Numbered from the stretch's first letter, positions 16,505 through 26,558 are shown. The stretch: DNA of 64,000 nucleotides from Candidatus Altimarinota bacterium (GCA_020631075.1 JAHDHX010000002.1:1-64000), one strand, 5' to 3'. Numbers and translations: made by a program. The notes: generated by a model not told the origin, from the sequence alone.

Positions 16505-17392
16505 GAGAAATTTTAGTCCGATGACACCCGCGACGACGATGGCCATGGCGATGAGGGAGCGCAGAGAGAGTCGCTCGCCGTAGAGCCACCAAGAGATGAG
16601 GGTGGAACTGACGATGGAGAGGTTGGCGATGGCGCCGAGCACCGAGACGGGGCCGAGGCTGGCGGCGATGATGTAGGCCCCAGTGCCGAGAAGTGTCCAG
16701 CTGGCCCAGCCGCCGATCTGGAGTTTTTGCTGGGTGGTGGTGGGGGCGAGTGGGGCTTGCCCCATGGCCCAGCGGCCGAGCAGCACCACGGCGAGTGGGA
16801 GGAGCATCCCGCATTCCCAGATGTAGGCGACGAGGTAGGGGCTGTGGCCGCGTTTGACGACTTCGCCGATCAAGGCGAAGCTGAGCGCGGCGAGGCTGGC
16901 GCTGCCGACGGCGTAGCTGACCCCGACCCAAAACTGGTCGTCGAGGTGGGCGAAGTCTTCTTTCCTGAGCACCAGAGTGCCGACCCCGAGCAGAATGACC
17001 CCGACCATGAGCCACTGGGGCCAGCGGAGGAATTCGTCGAATAGGAGGGCACCGAGGCCGATCATACACAAGGCGCCGAGGCCGCGCTTCAGCGTGACGC
17101 CAAGGGACACGGGGATGGAACGAACGCCCATGTAGCCGCAGTATTGGGAGACGATGGCGGTGAAGAGCGAACCGCTGTAGGCGAGTAGGGCGCGGGGGTC
17201 GGCCAAGAAGCCCTGCCAATCACCCCAGCTGGCCCACCAGAGAAACGGTAAAAAGGTGACGAAAAAGGAGACGTGCCGCCACCAGAGAACTGTCCAGACA
17301 TTGAGCTGGCGCCCGAAGCCAGAGAGCATGGTGCCCTGGACGGAGTAGCCGATGGGGGAGAGGACGGCGAGTAGAAAGAAGAGGGTGGACAT
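16502..17392 (-). CDS. EamA/DMT-family transporter
   Basis: 296 residues with ten hydrophobic segments arranged as two EamA repeats. This is the drug/metabolite transporter superfamily, whose members move amino acids, nucleotide sugars or drugs. The substrate cannot be assigned. The C-terminal repeat shows the typical GxxAYxxAASLGPVSVLGAI segment. The stop codon lies in the terminal bases of the adjacent palindromic repeat, so the native C-terminus may have been altered by its insertion, although the protein has full family length. The start at 17392 lies 3 bases from the stop of the upstream nucleotidyltransferase gene, so the two are probably cotranscribed. Confidence 0.8.
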   Translation of the reverse strand: MSTLFFLLAVLSPIGYSVQGTMLSGFGRQLNVWTVLWWRHVSFFVTFLPFLWWASWGDWQGFLADPRALLAYSGSLFTAIVSQYCGYMGVRSIPVSLGVTLKRGLGALCMIGLGALLFDEFLRWPQWLMVGVILLGVGTLVLRKEDFAHLDDQFWVGVSYAVGSASLAALSFALIGEVVKRGHSPYLVAYIWECGMLLPLAVVLLGRWAMGQAPLAPTTTQQKLQIGGWASWTLLGTGAYIIAASLGPVSVLGAIANLSIVSSTLISWWLYGERLSLRSLIAMAIVVAGVIGLKFL

Positions 17393-17395
17393 GGC

Positions 17396-18019
17396 TTAGG
17401 GCTGGGGGGGATGTGGTTGGTTTTTGGGCTGGGGGTGGAGGCGGATTTCGGTGTCGGTGATCCAGACTTTGGCCCCGCGGGGGAGGTGGGAACGGTGACG
17501 GTCGAGCTGCCAGACTTGTAGGCGGCGGAGGAGCGACTCAACCCAGTTGCCCAGCCGAGTGCGGCGCCATGCTGGTAGTGCTGCTGGGGCGGAGGCGGGC
17601 ACTTGAAAAGCGTAGCCGTGGGACTCGACCCAGGGACGGTTGGCCGTGACCCAATGGGCCCAGATGCCGTGTGGATCAGACAGGGGCACGCAGTGGGAAA
17701 AGAGCTGGGCGGCGTAGGGGTCTGTCTCAATGATATTGAGGTGGGGGAGGGCGATGAAGTGGTTGGGGCAGAGTTTGCCAGCGTGGTCGTGCGGGCGGGC
17801 CAGCTGCCCGAGTAAACGCAAGCAGCCCGTGACCCACCAGCGCGCCGTGCACAGTCGCCCTGGGCGGGCGACGAAAAACAGGTCGATGTCGGAGGCGGGA
17901 GTGCCCTGCCCACGGACGATCGACCCTGACCACCAGATGGCTGCGACCCCCGGGAGGCGGCCCAGCCAGCGGCCCCAGTGTTGGGCTTTGGTGGTGTGGG
18001 GCCAGGTGGGGTCTATCAT
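17396..18019 (-). CDS. Nucleotidyltransferase-fold protein
   Basis: 207 residues. Residues about 30-50 carry the Pol-beta-type motif GSIVRGQGTPASDIDLFFV (GS...SDxDL) with both metal-binding Asp residues. The rest is Trp/His-rich without another recognised domain. It is not long enough for CCA-adding or poly(A) enzymes. It could be a small-molecule or tRNA/protein nucleotidyltransferase, or the enzyme partner of a MNT/HEPN-like pair, but no HEPN neighbour is present. Its 3' end nearly abuts the EamA transporter gene. The start is preceded by CCCCCC-rich sequence. Confidence 0.7.
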   Translation of the reverse strand: MIDPTWPHTTKAQHWGRWLGRLPGVAAIWWSGSIVRGQGTPASDIDLFFVARPGRLCTARWWVTGCLRLLGQLARPHDHAGKLCPNHFIALPHLNIIETDPYAAQLFSHCVPLSDPHGIWAHWVTANRPWVESHGYAFQVPASAPAALPAWRRTRLGNWVESLLRRLQVWQLDRHRSHLPRGAKVWITDTEIRLHPQPKNQPHPPQP

Positions 18020-18034
18020 CGGGGGGACTGTACT

Positions 18035-18772
18035 TTAGGTGCCGAGCTGTGTCACGTCCCACACGGTGTGGTCGAGCACGGTGGGGGTGCCGGTGTCGTA
18101 CTCTTGGCCGTTGAAAACTGTCTGGCGGAGCCAGTGGTACTTGGCCCTGAGGAGTGGGTCGGTGACGGCGCGGCGGCGGAAGGCTCGGCCCTCCCACCGA
18201 TAGGCGGTGAGGGTTTCGGCAAAGTCCTCGTAGGGGCTGTGCTGGGCGTAACCGCTGACGAAGGCGTGGCGGCCACACTCGGGTTTGCGCTGGGTGTCGT
18301 TGACCCAACAGAGGCGGTAGAAGTCTAAACTGGGGTCGCCGTGGCGCACCCCTGCGCCGAGGTCGTGGAAGTCAGTGTCCAGTGGGCCCTGACCGACAAG
18401 CCAGCCACCGTCGATGACGTGGGCGAGCTCATGCGTGATGACGCGCTGGAGCTCGGGGCCGCTGGTGAATTCGCGGAGGTACAGGATCATCTGGCGGCTG
18501 CTGGCGCGGGCGCGGGTGTCGCTGGGTTGGCCCATGAGCCAGATGTGCTCGAGACTCGACCAGAGGTGTCGGGGGAGGGACTGGAGGCCTGCTTGGATCT
18601 GGGGGACTTGGGGGCGCATGGCGGCGCGGCCATAAGACGGAGTGGGGCGGACGTAGACCCGAAAGTCACGGGGGGTGATGCTGCGGGCGAAGGCGTGCTG
18701 GGTGGGGTGGCTACTGAGCACGGTGCCAGTGAAAACACCACCAAGGATGAGACAGAAGGTCAGCAGGCGCAT
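18035..18772 (-). CDS. Secreted zinc metallopeptidase-like protein (HExxH)
   Basis: About 245 residues. An N-terminal signal peptide (MRLLTFCLILGGVFTGTVLS) is followed by a peptidase-like domain with VITHELAHVIDGG (HExxH, about residue 115) and a downstream SPYEDFAETL helix whose Glu would be the third zinc ligand, as in gluzincins. The arrangement recalls Mlc-titration-factor/lethal-factor-like metallopeptidases. The substrate is unknown; a cell-envelope or extracellular role is inferred. A GTG two codons earlier is possible, but ATG at 18772 gives a typical signal peptide. The gene ends 15 bases before the nucleotidyltransferase gene. Confidence 0.72.
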   Translation of the reverse strand: MRLLTFCLILGGVFTGTVLSSHPTQHAFARSITPRDFRVYVRPTPSYGRAAMRPQVPQIQAGLQSLPRHLWSSLEHIWLMGQPSDTRARASSRQMILYLREFTSGPELQRVITHELAHVIDGGWLVGQGPLDTDFHDLGAGVRHGDPSLDFYRLCWVNDTQRKPECGRHAFVSGYAQHSPYEDFAETLTAYRWEGRAFRRRAVTDPLLRAKYHWLRQTVFNGQEYDTGTPTVLDHTVWDVTQLGT

Positions 18773-18921
18773 ACACACTTTTTTGCTATTTAATAATAAA
18801 TTGTGTGTATTTTTTTCTTTCTATAATTATTTAATAAAATGGTCAACCAAAAACGTTGCGGACTGGGGACGGCTGCGGTACGTTTGGCGGTGATATTTAG
18901 ATCGCTAATTGGATAATTGTG

Positions 18922-20373
18922 ATGCGTGGTTCTCGTTTTGGTTTCGCGTTGCAAGCATGGCTGACGGACTGGCGTGGGGTGGGGGTGCTGCTGTTGATAG
19001 CCGTGGGGCTGCGGTTTGCGTGGCTGGGGAGCTGGGCGGGGGAGTTTCGCCCTGCGGACGCGAAACTGGCGCTGGAGGCGCTGCAGATGGTGACGGTACC
19101 GCTGGAGTGGGGGGACTGGCTGGCGGAGCCTGACCGAGATATGCGCTGGGTGCTGGGGCAATGGCACGGGGTGCTGCCGCCGAGCTTGCTTACGCTGCGG
19201 TCGGTGTCGGCGGGGTTGGGGGTGGTGGTGTGTGCGCTGGTGCCGTGGTTTGTAGGGCGACTGACGCCTGCGTTTGGGCGTTCGCCTTGGGTGTGGGCGG
19301 CGCCGATGGGCGTAGTGTGCCTGAGCCTGACTGCGGTGCTGGTGAGTCGGGTGACGCTGCCGTTGCCGTTGGACTGGGTGCTGGCACTCCTGACGCTGGG
19401 GAGTTTTGCCCAGATGCTGCGACCACAAGCGGGCTGGTGGTGGGCGCCGTTGGCGGGGGTGATGGCAGGGGTAGCGCTGTATGGGTCACCTGTGCGCTGG
19501 GTGTGGGGGGTGGTGTTGCTGGTGATTTTGCTGAGTCATCGTCCGCAGTCGGGGAAATTCTTACTGTGGGGGGTGACGGCCGCCGTGGTGGGGGGGCCGA
19601 TGCTGAGTAGTTACTTTATTGGGGATGTGGGGGTGGACTTCTGGGTGATGCCGAGCTGGGCGGGGGTGCAGGAATATGTGCGGCAGCTTTTTTGGGAGAC
19701 GCCGCAGCGGTTTGGGCTGAGCTATGGCGGACGCGCCTTGCTGAGCCCATGGCTGGCAGGGCTGTGGCTATGTGGGGTGGGGGTGAGTGTGCTGGATGTA
19801 CTCCGCAAGGAAGTAGGGCGGTCGTATGGGGTGGTGTTGCTGGTCTGGTGGGGGGCGGGGCTGGGGTGGGGGGTGTGTCTGTCACCTGAGGTATTCCCTT
19901 TGGCGATGCCACGGGTGCTGCTGTTGCCGAGCTGGTTGCTGGCGGGGCATGGGCTGGGGGGGATAGTGCGGCGGTTGCCGACGGTGTGGCTGCAAAATGC
20001 GCTGTATGCTGGGGGGCTGGGGTGGATGCTGGTGAGTACGGTGTGGGGGTACTCTGGGGGGTATATGTCTGTGAAAGATGGGTCGCTGTATGACCACGCG
20101 CAGAAGCTGAAGCAGGTGGTGGAGGCGGAGGAGCCGTATCATATCGTCCAGCTGCAGCGTTCACCTAATCCTTTTAGTAACCCTGCGTTTCATTACTTTC
20201 TGAATGATCCGCAGGCGAAAATATTATCGCAACATACCTCCACGATGGCGGAATTTGAAAAAATGCCTCTGGAAGACTTCCCAGAGGGGACGCACTTTTT
20301 TGTGCCGCGGGCGTTTCGTCATGCTTTCCGTAAGAAAAAGATCGAACAGGAGCGGTTACATTTGTGGCATTAG
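18922..20373 (+). CDS. Polytopic membrane protein, GT-C glycosyltransferase-like
   Basis: 483 residues: about eleven membrane segments over the first 370 residues, then a soluble C-terminal domain (about 375-483). The layout (an early acidic loop after TM1, many helices, a C-terminal periplasmic domain) resembles GT-C enzymes such as ArnT/PMT-like transferases, which use polyprenyl-phosphate sugars. The usual DD/DE motif in the first loop is not clear (WAGEFRPADAKLALEAL is the candidate), so the call is tentative. It overlaps the convergent NUDIX gene by 18 bases at the 3' ends. A GATAAT sequence lies just before the start; a GTG one codon earlier is also possible. Confidence 0.55.
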   Translation: MRGSRFGFALQAWLTDWRGVGVLLLIAVGLRFAWLGSWAGEFRPADAKLALEALQMVTVPLEWGDWLAEPDRDMRWVLGQWHGVLPPSLLTLRSVSAGLGVVVCALVPWFVGRLTPAFGRSPWVWAAPMGVVCLSLTAVLVSRVTLPLPLDWVLALLTLGSFAQMLRPQAGWWWAPLAGVMAGVALYGSPVRWVWGVVLLVILLSHRPQSGKFLLWGVTAAVVGGPMLSSYFIGDVGVDFWVMPSWAGVQEYVRQLFWETPQRFGLSYGGRALLSPWLAGLWLCGVGVSVLDVLRKEVGRSYGVVLLVWWGAGLGWGVCLSPEVFPLAMPRVLLLPSWLLAGHGLGGIVRRLPTVWLQNALYAGGLGWMLVSTVWGYSGGYMSVKDGSLYDHAQKLKQVVEAEEPYHIVQLQRSPNPFSNPAFHYFLNDPQAKILSQHTSTMAEFEKMPLEDFPEGTHFFVPRAFRHAFRKKKIEQERLHLWH

Positions 20374-20913
20374 ATGTGTCTGTGCTAGTAGCACGGCGAG
20401 GAGCCCCGCGGCGGAGGTCTGGGGGGCTTGGCGGAGGGTCTGGGTGGCGGTGGGGAGGTCGGGGACGATGAGGGGGTGGATGACTTCGGCGGCGTCCCAT
20501 TGGGTGCCAGTGGCACACGGGGTGCAGCCCTGCGCTAGGTAGATGTGGTAGCGCATGATGGAGGCGGTTGGGTTGGCGGCAAGCACTTGCAGGAGCTGCC
20601 AGTCGGTACTCTGGAGGCCGATTTCTTCGCGGAGCTCGCGCTGGCCAGCGGTGAGAGGTTCTTCGCCCTGGTCTATCATGCCGGCGACGATTTCGGTGAT
20701 GACCTCACGCCGGCCGTGTTTGTATTGCTGCTGCAAAACCACCCGCCCGTCGGGCAGAAGGGGAACGACGAGCACGACGTCGCCGCCTGTGTGCACAAAC
20801 CAGTCGGTGAGCTGGCCGTCGGGCAGGCGGACGTGCTGGCGCTCGACGGGGAGGTAGGGGCCAGCGATGAGCGTCTCGCGGCTGAGGATCGTAAACGGCT
20901 GGATCTTTTTCAT
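20356..20913 (-). CDS. NUDIX hydrolase, ADP-ribose pyrophosphatase type
   Basis: 185 residues. The complete NUDIX box is present: G-x5-E-x7-RELREEIGL within residues about 87-109. The preceding HTGGDVVLVVPLLPDG and YKHGRREVITEIVAG segments match the ADP-ribose pyrophosphatase/NudF-like subgroup, which hydrolyses ADP-ribose or related nucleotide sugars to AMP and sugar phosphate. The exact substrate is uncertain. The start MKKIQPF at 20913 gives the usual family N-terminus; an ATG 31 codons upstream adds unrelated residues. The 3' end overlaps the membrane protein gene on the other strand. Confidence 0.82.
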   Translation of the reverse strand: MKKIQPFTILSRETLIAGPYLPVERQHVRLPDGQLTDWFVHTGGDVVLVVPLLPDGRVVLQQQYKHGRREVITEIVAGMIDQGEEPLTAGQRELREEIGLQSTDWQLLQVLAANPTASIMRYHIYLAQGCTPCATGTQWDAAEVIHPLIVPDLPTATQTLRQAPQTSAAGLLAVLLAQTHLMPQM

Positions 20914-21017
20914 AAATGGTATGGAAACATTGATAAACTCAAAAGGAGGTGAAAACAGTTGAGAAAGAGTCGCCACCAAAAAAGGATCTTTGGGGTGCTT
21001 TTTCACTCCAGAACCTT

Positions 21018-21039
21018 CACGGGGTCGAGAGACTCCGTG
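21018..21039. other. Hairpin between the NUDIX gene and tmRNA
   Basis: CACGGGGTC (21018-21026) pairs with GACTCCGTG (21031-21039) around a GAGA loop, flanked by direct AGAACCT repeats. It lies downstream of the tmRNA 3' end and upstream of the NUDIX gene on the minus strand. There is no T-run, so a terminator role is uncertain. Confidence 0.4.
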
Positions 21040-21118
21040 AGAACCTGTCGCAAAAAATCATCCCTAAATCCCTCTTTTTGTGATCAGCGAGAGTGTATCA
21101 GTGTTTCCATATGTGAGT

Positions 21119-21578
21119 TGGTGGAGGTGGCGGGAATCGAACCCGCGTCCGCCCGGGGAAACCTGAGAGCTCTACGTTCGTAGTTTCGTTTGGGGGGTGA
21201 CGTGGTGATAGAAACGAAACGAAAAGCCACCATGTCAGCGGACTGAGAGTACAGTACAGCAAGGTCAGTCGCACACCATTGCTATACCGAATGTCTTCAG
21301 AAATATGATGTCGGTGAGCGGGAGGAAGGCATTAGACTCCGCACTCTGACACCACTTAGGAGCGAAGCTCAACTAAGATTTAGGCAGCCATAGCGTAAGC
21401 AGGCTGTCGCAGTGAAGCGAGGAAGTCCGAAGCGGCTTTCGCAACACCTTTAGGGTTCAACTGTTTTGCAGTTATGTTTAGTTGGTCGTGGGGAAGGGTT
21501 GACCGGTGCCCCAAAAGAGACCGCACCGAGAACGCACTCGTCAGACTTCGCAGCCGAACGTCAAAGCCAAACACCCCC
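21119..21578 (-). ncRNA. ssrA: tmRNA (ssrA)
   Basis: 460 bases. The 5' end GGGGGTG pairs with the 3' CACCTCC of an Ala-like acceptor stem, including the G3-U70 wobble read by alanyl-tRNA synthetase. The T arm is GCGGG-TTCGATT-CCCGC and CCA is encoded. An internal reading frame from GCA at 21469 to TAA at 21380 gives the tag AKQLNPKGVAKA...AYAMAA, 29 residues including the coded Ala, much longer than the usual 8-20. It still ends in the AMAA-type degradation signal. tmRNA with SmpB frees stalled ribosomes and marks the products for proteolysis. It is divergent from prfA, which also serves termination. Confidence 0.93.
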
Positions 21579-21797
21579 GAAAGTAGGGTTGCATTGCTCA
21601 AAAGAACACTGAAGAAGTTAGAAAGAGAGTGAGGGAGTGTGCTTGAAAATAATCAATATACACTGCCTCGGCCGCAAAGATCGACAAAACTGAGAGGTGC
21701 CCTGACGACCAAGTGGAGGCAAGTGAACGTAGGGAGTAAATATTGCCTGAGAGGGGGTGGGCTTGTCAACTGGGGTTTGGGGGGTAGGCTCACCCAG

Positions 21798-22862
21798 ATG
21801 CAAGACAAAGCCCAAGCCGTCGTAGCCGAGTGGAAGGAAATAGAAGCCCAGCTGGCTGACCCGAGTGTGTACAGCGACCAAGAGCGGGTGATCAGCCTCG
21901 GGCAGCAACGCAAGGCGCTGGAGCCGAAGTATGTGCTGGCGGAGGGGTACTTGAAAGCGTGGGCGGGGAAGGTGGATGCGGAGGAGATCTTGACCCAAGA
22001 AAAAGACGAAGAGATGCGGGAACTGGCCAAAATGGAACTGGAGGAAGCGAAGGGTCAGCTGCCGAAGCTGGCGGAGGAGCTGAAGGTGGCGTTGATCCCG
22101 ACTGACCCTATAGATGACAACAATGCGATCGTAGAAGTGCGAGCGGGGGTGGGGGGGGATGAGTCGGCGCTGTTTACGGAAGAGGTTTCGCGGATGATAT
22201 TGCGGTTTGCGGAGAAGCTGGGGTTCCGCCATGAGCTGATGAGCACGTCGCCCAATGAGTCGGGGGGGCTGAAGGAGGGGATATTTCAGGTGATAGGGCA
22301 CGGGGCGTATGGGAAGCTGAAGTATGAGTCGGGGGTGCACCGTGTGCAGCGGATTCCTGCGACAGAAAGTCAGGGGCGGATACACACTTCGGCGATCAGC
22401 GTTGTGGTGATGCCAGAGGTGGAAGAAAAGGCGATCGACATTGACCCGAATGATGTGCGGGTGGATGTGTTTCGTGCGTCGGGAAACGGTGGACAGTCTG
22501 TCAACACGACGGACTCGGCGGTGAGGCTGACGCATGAGCCGTCGGGGATGGTGGTGACGTGTCAGGACGAAAAATCGCAGCTGAAGAACAAAAAGAAGGC
22601 CTTTGGGGTGCTGCGGTCGCGGCTGTTTGCGATCGAAGAAGAGAAGCGTCGCCAAGCGCTGGGCGAGAAGCGGTTGGCGTCTATTGGGTCGGGGGATCGG
22701 TCAGACAAGGTGCGGACGTATAATTTTCCTCAGGATAGGGTCACGGATCATCGCATTGGCCAGAACTTCAGTAATCTGCCGTCGATCTTGGACGGGAACC
22801 TCGACAAGGTGGTGGAGGCGTTGGCGCTGGAAGACCAAAAGTCGAAGCTGGGGGAGGGGTAG
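21798..22862 (+). CDS. prfA: Peptide chain release factor 1
   Basis: 354 residues, standard RF1 length, ending translation at UAA and UAG. The GGQ catalytic motif lies in [20 protein letters not shown]. The codon-recognition tripeptide is PAT in [20 protein letters not shown], the RF1 form, where RF2 would have SPF. The N-terminal coiled domain (residues 1-95) is present. The start [12 protein letters not shown] at 21798 matches the family; upstream in-frame codons are spurious. It is divergent from tmRNA with a 219-base spacer that holds no other gene. Confidence 0.93.
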   Translation: MQDKAQAVVAEWKEIEAQLADPSVYSDQERVISLGQQRKALEPKYVLAEGYLKAWAGKVDAEEILTQEKDEEMRELAKMELEEAKGQLPKLAEELKVALIPTDPIDDNNAIVEVRAGVGGDESALFTEEVSRMILRFAEKLGFRHELMSTSPNESGGLKEGIFQVIGHGAYGKLKYESGVHRVQRIPATESQGRIHTSAISVVVMPEVEEKAIDIDPNDVRVDVFRASGNGGQSVNTTDSAVRLTHEPSGMVVTCQDEKSQLKNKKKAFGVLRSRLFAIEEEKRRQALGEKRLASIGSGDRSDKVRTYNFPQDRVTDHRIGQNFSNLPSILDGNLDKVVEALALEDQKSKLGEG

Positions 22863-22879
22863 GATTTATTTTTTTAAGA

Positions 22880-22888
22880 TGCTATAAT
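22880..22888 (+). promoter_or_regulatory. Extended -10 promoter, TGC-TATAAT
   Basis: TGCTATAAT ends 6 bases before the ATG at 22895. With normal spacing the transcript would begin at or next to the start codon, that is, leaderless. No -35 match is evident, which fits an extended -10 site. Confidence 0.6.
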
Positions 22889-22894
22889 AGAAAG

Positions 22895-23647
22895 ATGGAA
22901 AATCTTTCTGATTTGTTAGAAGTTTTGGAAAATAATAATGATAATGAGGTAAAGAATTTTTGGGGTAATCCTCATAATTTTGATGAATTTTGGGAAAAAT
23001 TAACTGGAGATGAGCGAAGAAAAGTGTTTGAAGTTTTTCCAGAAATTGGAAAGAAAATAAAAGAAGACGCTCTCTATGAGAACTTAATATCTTTATTGAA
23101 TACGTTGAAGGCTGAATATCCCCAAATTGCAGGAATATGTTTGACTGGATCTTATGCTAAAGGGTATTTTTCAGAGGAGAGTGATCTTGATTGTGCGATT
23201 ATTCTTTGTGAAGAAGCAGCCCCAGTAAAATCTGCTGATGGTAGTTTTTTGGATTATGAAAAAATCTTGAAAAATGATGTCGTTAATCCGTTGGGAATTA
23301 TGGGTTTGAATTTAGAAGTTGTGTTGCTACAGATGTCTGCAATAGATGATTGTTTAGAAAAATTTGAAAAAAAAGAATGTAATCAATTTCCTTGGGGCGA
23401 AGAAAATGATTTTTTAAATGAAAAAATTGTTCCATTGTTTTATAAATCTGTAGTAAATGATGAGAGGTTATTACAGTTTAGAAAAAAATTTTTAGACGGG
23501 ATACAGTCATTAGAAAATTCTGATAAAATGTATAAAATTTTTTATAATGCGGTGGCTTTTTTTGAAATTCACATTGAAAATTTAGATTTCCCTAAAAATT
23601 TGGCGGATGCTTATGATTCCTTCATAGAAAAAGAAGGGAAAAAATAA
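22895..23647 (+). CDS. Nucleotidyltransferase-domain protein in an AT-rich island
   Basis: 250 residues. The motif CLTGSYAKGYFSEESDLDCA (about residues 86-105) is the Pol-beta nucleotidyltransferase GS...DxD core. The surrounding sequence is acidic and helical, without other known domains. The gene is strongly AT-rich, unlike prfA and aroC on either side, suggesting recent acquisition. It has its own extended -10 promoter close to the ATG. It may be an antibiotic- or small-molecule-modifying nucleotidyltransferase or a standalone regulator. No HEPN or toxin partner adjoins it. Confidence 0.7.
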   Translation: MENLSDLLEVLENNNDNEVKNFWGNPHNFDEFWEKLTGDERRKVFEVFPEIGKKIKEDALYENLISLLNTLKAEYPQIAGICLTGSYAKGYFSEESDLDCAIILCEEAAPVKSADGSFLDYEKILKNDVVNPLGIMGLNLEVVLLQMSAIDDCLEKFEKKECNQFPWGEENDFLNEKIVPLFYKSVVNDERLLQFRKKFLDGIQSLENSDKMYKIFYNAVAFFEIHIENLDFPKNLADAYDSFIEKEGKK

Positions 23648-23683
23648 TTTCTGATTGGAAAGAAAACCATATGCTCTGTGGTG

Positions 23684-24775
23684 ATGAATACTTTTGGGCG
23701 ACTGTTTCGGATAACCAGCTGGGGGGAGAGCCATGGGCGGGGGATAGGGGTGGTGGTAGACGGTTGTCCGCCAGGGATTGCTTTAGATGAGAGTGTGATA
23801 CAGCCTTTCCTCGACCGTCGGCGACCTGGGCAAAGTGACCTGACGACGCCGCGGAGTGAAGCGGACCAGTGCGAGATACTCTCGGGGGTGTTTGACGGGG
23901 TGACGACGGGGCACCCGATCAGTGTGGTGGTGTGGAACACGAACCAGCGCAGTAAGGACTATGGTGACATAAAGGATGTGTATCGGCCGTCGCATAGTGA
24001 CTACACGTATCAGCAAAAGTATGGGGTGCGGGACTATCGCGGGGGGGGGCGCAGCAGTGGCCGTGAAACGGTGGCGCGGGTGATAGGCGGGGCGGTCGCC
24101 CAGCAAGTGTGGCGACGAGCGGGCGGGGGGGAGGTGTATGGGTTTACGCAGGCGGTAGCGGGGGTGGAGTATGCGGGGTGTGAGCGGGAATTTATAGAAG
24201 AAAACCCGTTACGGATGGGGGACCGTGCGGGGTATGACCAGGCGCTGGCCACGGTGCAGGCACTCAAGGCTGCGGGTGACAGTGCGGGCGGGGTGGTGGA
24301 GGTGCGCGTGGAGGGAGTGCCGGTGGGGTTGGGGAGTCCTGCCTTTGGGAAACTGGAGGGGGATCTGGCCCGAGCGTGCCTGAGTGTGGGGGCGACGAAG
24401 GGTTTTGCGATGGGGGAAGGGTTTGGGTTGGCGGGGAAACCCGGGAGTGCGGCGAATGATCCTTTTGTGCAGACGGAAATGGGGATAGGCACAGAGCGGA
24501 ATGCCAACGGAGGGGTGCTGGGGGGGATAAGCACGGGGGAGCGGGTGTGGTTTCGGGTGGCGGTCAAGCCGACGAGCTCGATCAGCCAAAGGCAGACTAC
24601 CGTCAATGCGCAGGGGGAAACCGTGGAGATAGCGGTGCAAGGGCGGCATGATCCGATTATTGTGCCGCGGGTGGTGCCTGTGCTGGAGGCGATGACGATG
24701 CTGGTGCTGGTGGATCACTTACTGCTGCACCAAGCGCAGTGTGGGGACTGGCTGGGGAGTGTGGGGGGGGGATAA
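23684..24775 (+). CDS. aroC: Chorismate synthase
   Basis: 363 residues, full length. It converts 5-enolpyruvylshikimate 3-phosphate to chorismate using reduced FMN, the last shikimate step. All three family signatures are visible: GESHGRGIGVVVDGCPPG near the N-terminus, the RGGGRSSGRETVARVIGGA segment (about residue 117), and the C-terminal QGRHDPIIVPRVVPVLEAM with its catalytic His/Asp. The ATG at 23684 is chosen over two GTG codons just before it because the family begins MNTFG. aroE lies 15 kb downstream, so the pathway genes are dispersed. It marks return to G-rich sequence after the AT-rich island. Confidence 0.93.
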   Translation: MNTFGRLFRITSWGESHGRGIGVVVDGCPPGIALDESVIQPFLDRRRPGQSDLTTPRSEADQCEILSGVFDGVTTGHPISVVVWNTNQRSKDYGDIKDVYRPSHSDYTYQQKYGVRDYRGGGRSSGRETVARVIGGAVAQQVWRRAGGGEVYGFTQAVAGVEYAGCEREFIEENPLRMGDRAGYDQALATVQALKAAGDSAGGVVEVRVEGVPVGLGSPAFGKLEGDLARACLSVGATKGFAMGEGFGLAGKPGSAANDPFVQTEMGIGTERNANGGVLGGISTGERVWFRVAVKPTSSISQRQTTVNAQGETVEIAVQGRHDPIIVPRVVPVLEAMTMLVLVDHLLLHQAQCGDWLGSVGGG

Positions 24776-24822
24776 CAGAACGAAGTAAAGAGCGTGATAA
24801 ACGGAAAAAATGCTTCCTTAAA

Positions 24823-25386
24823 ATGCAAAACATGACTTTCCCTTCGTTGCCGATAGATGAGCGGTTGAGCTTAGACCCGATCACGCATGAAGACGCGATG
24901 GGGGCGTTTATGTTGCTGAGTACTTACCCTGAAATCTGTGCGCACGTGACCTTTACGCCGCCGAAGAAAGTGGATGAGACGGCGGGGTACTTTGACTGGG
25001 TGCTGCGGGTGGGGCCGAGCAAAGAGCGGGTTTGGAAAATTTGCCTCGATGGTGAACTAATAGGGATGATTGGGTTGCATGACATTCGCCGTCGTGACCA
25101 AGCGCTGCGGCTAGACCGTGCGGAGGTGGGGTATTGGCTGGGGCCGGCGCACCAGCGACAAGGCGTGATGACCAAGGCGCTCAACCGTGTGCTGGAGTAT
25201 AGCTTTGGGGAATTTGGTTTGCGGAAGGTGGTGGCGGAGCATTTTGTGGTAAATGAGGCTTCGGGGAACCTGCTGCGAAAAGTGGGCTTTGCCACGGTGG
25301 GGGTGATGCGTGACCACGTCGAAAAACAAGGGCAGCTGCATGATGTGGTGCTGCTAGAGTTGCTGGGGAGTGCATATGCTGTTTGA
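24823..25386 (+). CDS. GNAT N-acetyltransferase, RimJ/RimL-like
   Basis: About 187 residues. The fold is shown by the order LDPITHEDA (beta1-alpha1), the central GELIGMIGLHDI strand, EVGYWLGPAHQRQGVMTKAL (acetyl-CoA pyrophosphate loop of the form Q-x-x-G-x-M) and the late VVNEASGNLLRKVGFATVG typical of the RimL/Acetyltransf_3 subgroup. Members acetylate N-termini of ribosomal proteins, other proteins or small molecules; the substrate is unassigned. The start at 24823 follows a GCTTCCTT-rich stretch; the ATG at 24832 is also possible. It lies 47 bases downstream of aroC. Confidence 0.8.
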   Translation: MQNMTFPSLPIDERLSLDPITHEDAMGAFMLLSTYPEICAHVTFTPPKKVDETAGYFDWVLRVGPSKERVWKICLDGELIGMIGLHDIRRRDQALRLDRAEVGYWLGPAHQRQGVMTKALNRVLEYSFGEFGLRKVVAEHFVVNEASGNLLRKVGFATVGVMRDHVEKQGQLHDVVLLELLGSAYAV

Positions 25387-25441
25387 GAGCAGGGAACGTG
25401 ATGTGCAAAAAAAGCCACATGGGAAGTAGTGACTGTATGAG

Positions 25442-25526
25442 TGGTGCCAAAGGAGGGACTCGAACCCTCACGTCCGAAGACACACGCCCCTGAAACGTGC
25501 GCGTCTACCAATTCCGCCACTTTGGC
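25442..25526 (-). tRNA. tRNA-Leu (CAG)
   Basis: Acceptor GCCAAAG/CTTTGGC, long variable arm (TGTCTTCGGACGT) as in class II tRNAs, anticodon stem CACGT/GCGTG with loop TTCAGGG, T arm GAGGG-TTCGAGT-CCCTC and encoded CCA. It reads CUG, an abundant codon in the plus-strand genes here. Confidence 0.93.
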
Positions 25527-25581
25527 ACGAGCTATGAAGTAGCGAAGGAGAATGTAGGCAGTCGGGGGGATGGGGGCAAGT

Positions 25582-26505
<924 letters not shown>

Positions 26506-26511
26506 CTGGGT

Positions 26512-26520
26512 AGTATAGCA
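26512..26520 (-). promoter_or_regulatory. Extended -10 promoter, TGC-TATACT, for the MscS gene
   Basis: On the minus strand TGCTATACT is followed after 6 bases by the ATG at 26505, the same spacing as at 22880. The RNA would start at or beside the start codon. Confidence 0.6.
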
Positions 26521-26558
26521 AAAAACCACCGCTGCTGGCGAGTGAATGATGTTGCGGG

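Noticed and set aside
17396-18019. MNT/HEPN toxin-antitoxin pair
   Set aside because: The nucleotidyltransferase has no adjacent HEPN-like gene; its neighbours are a transporter and a metallopeptidase.
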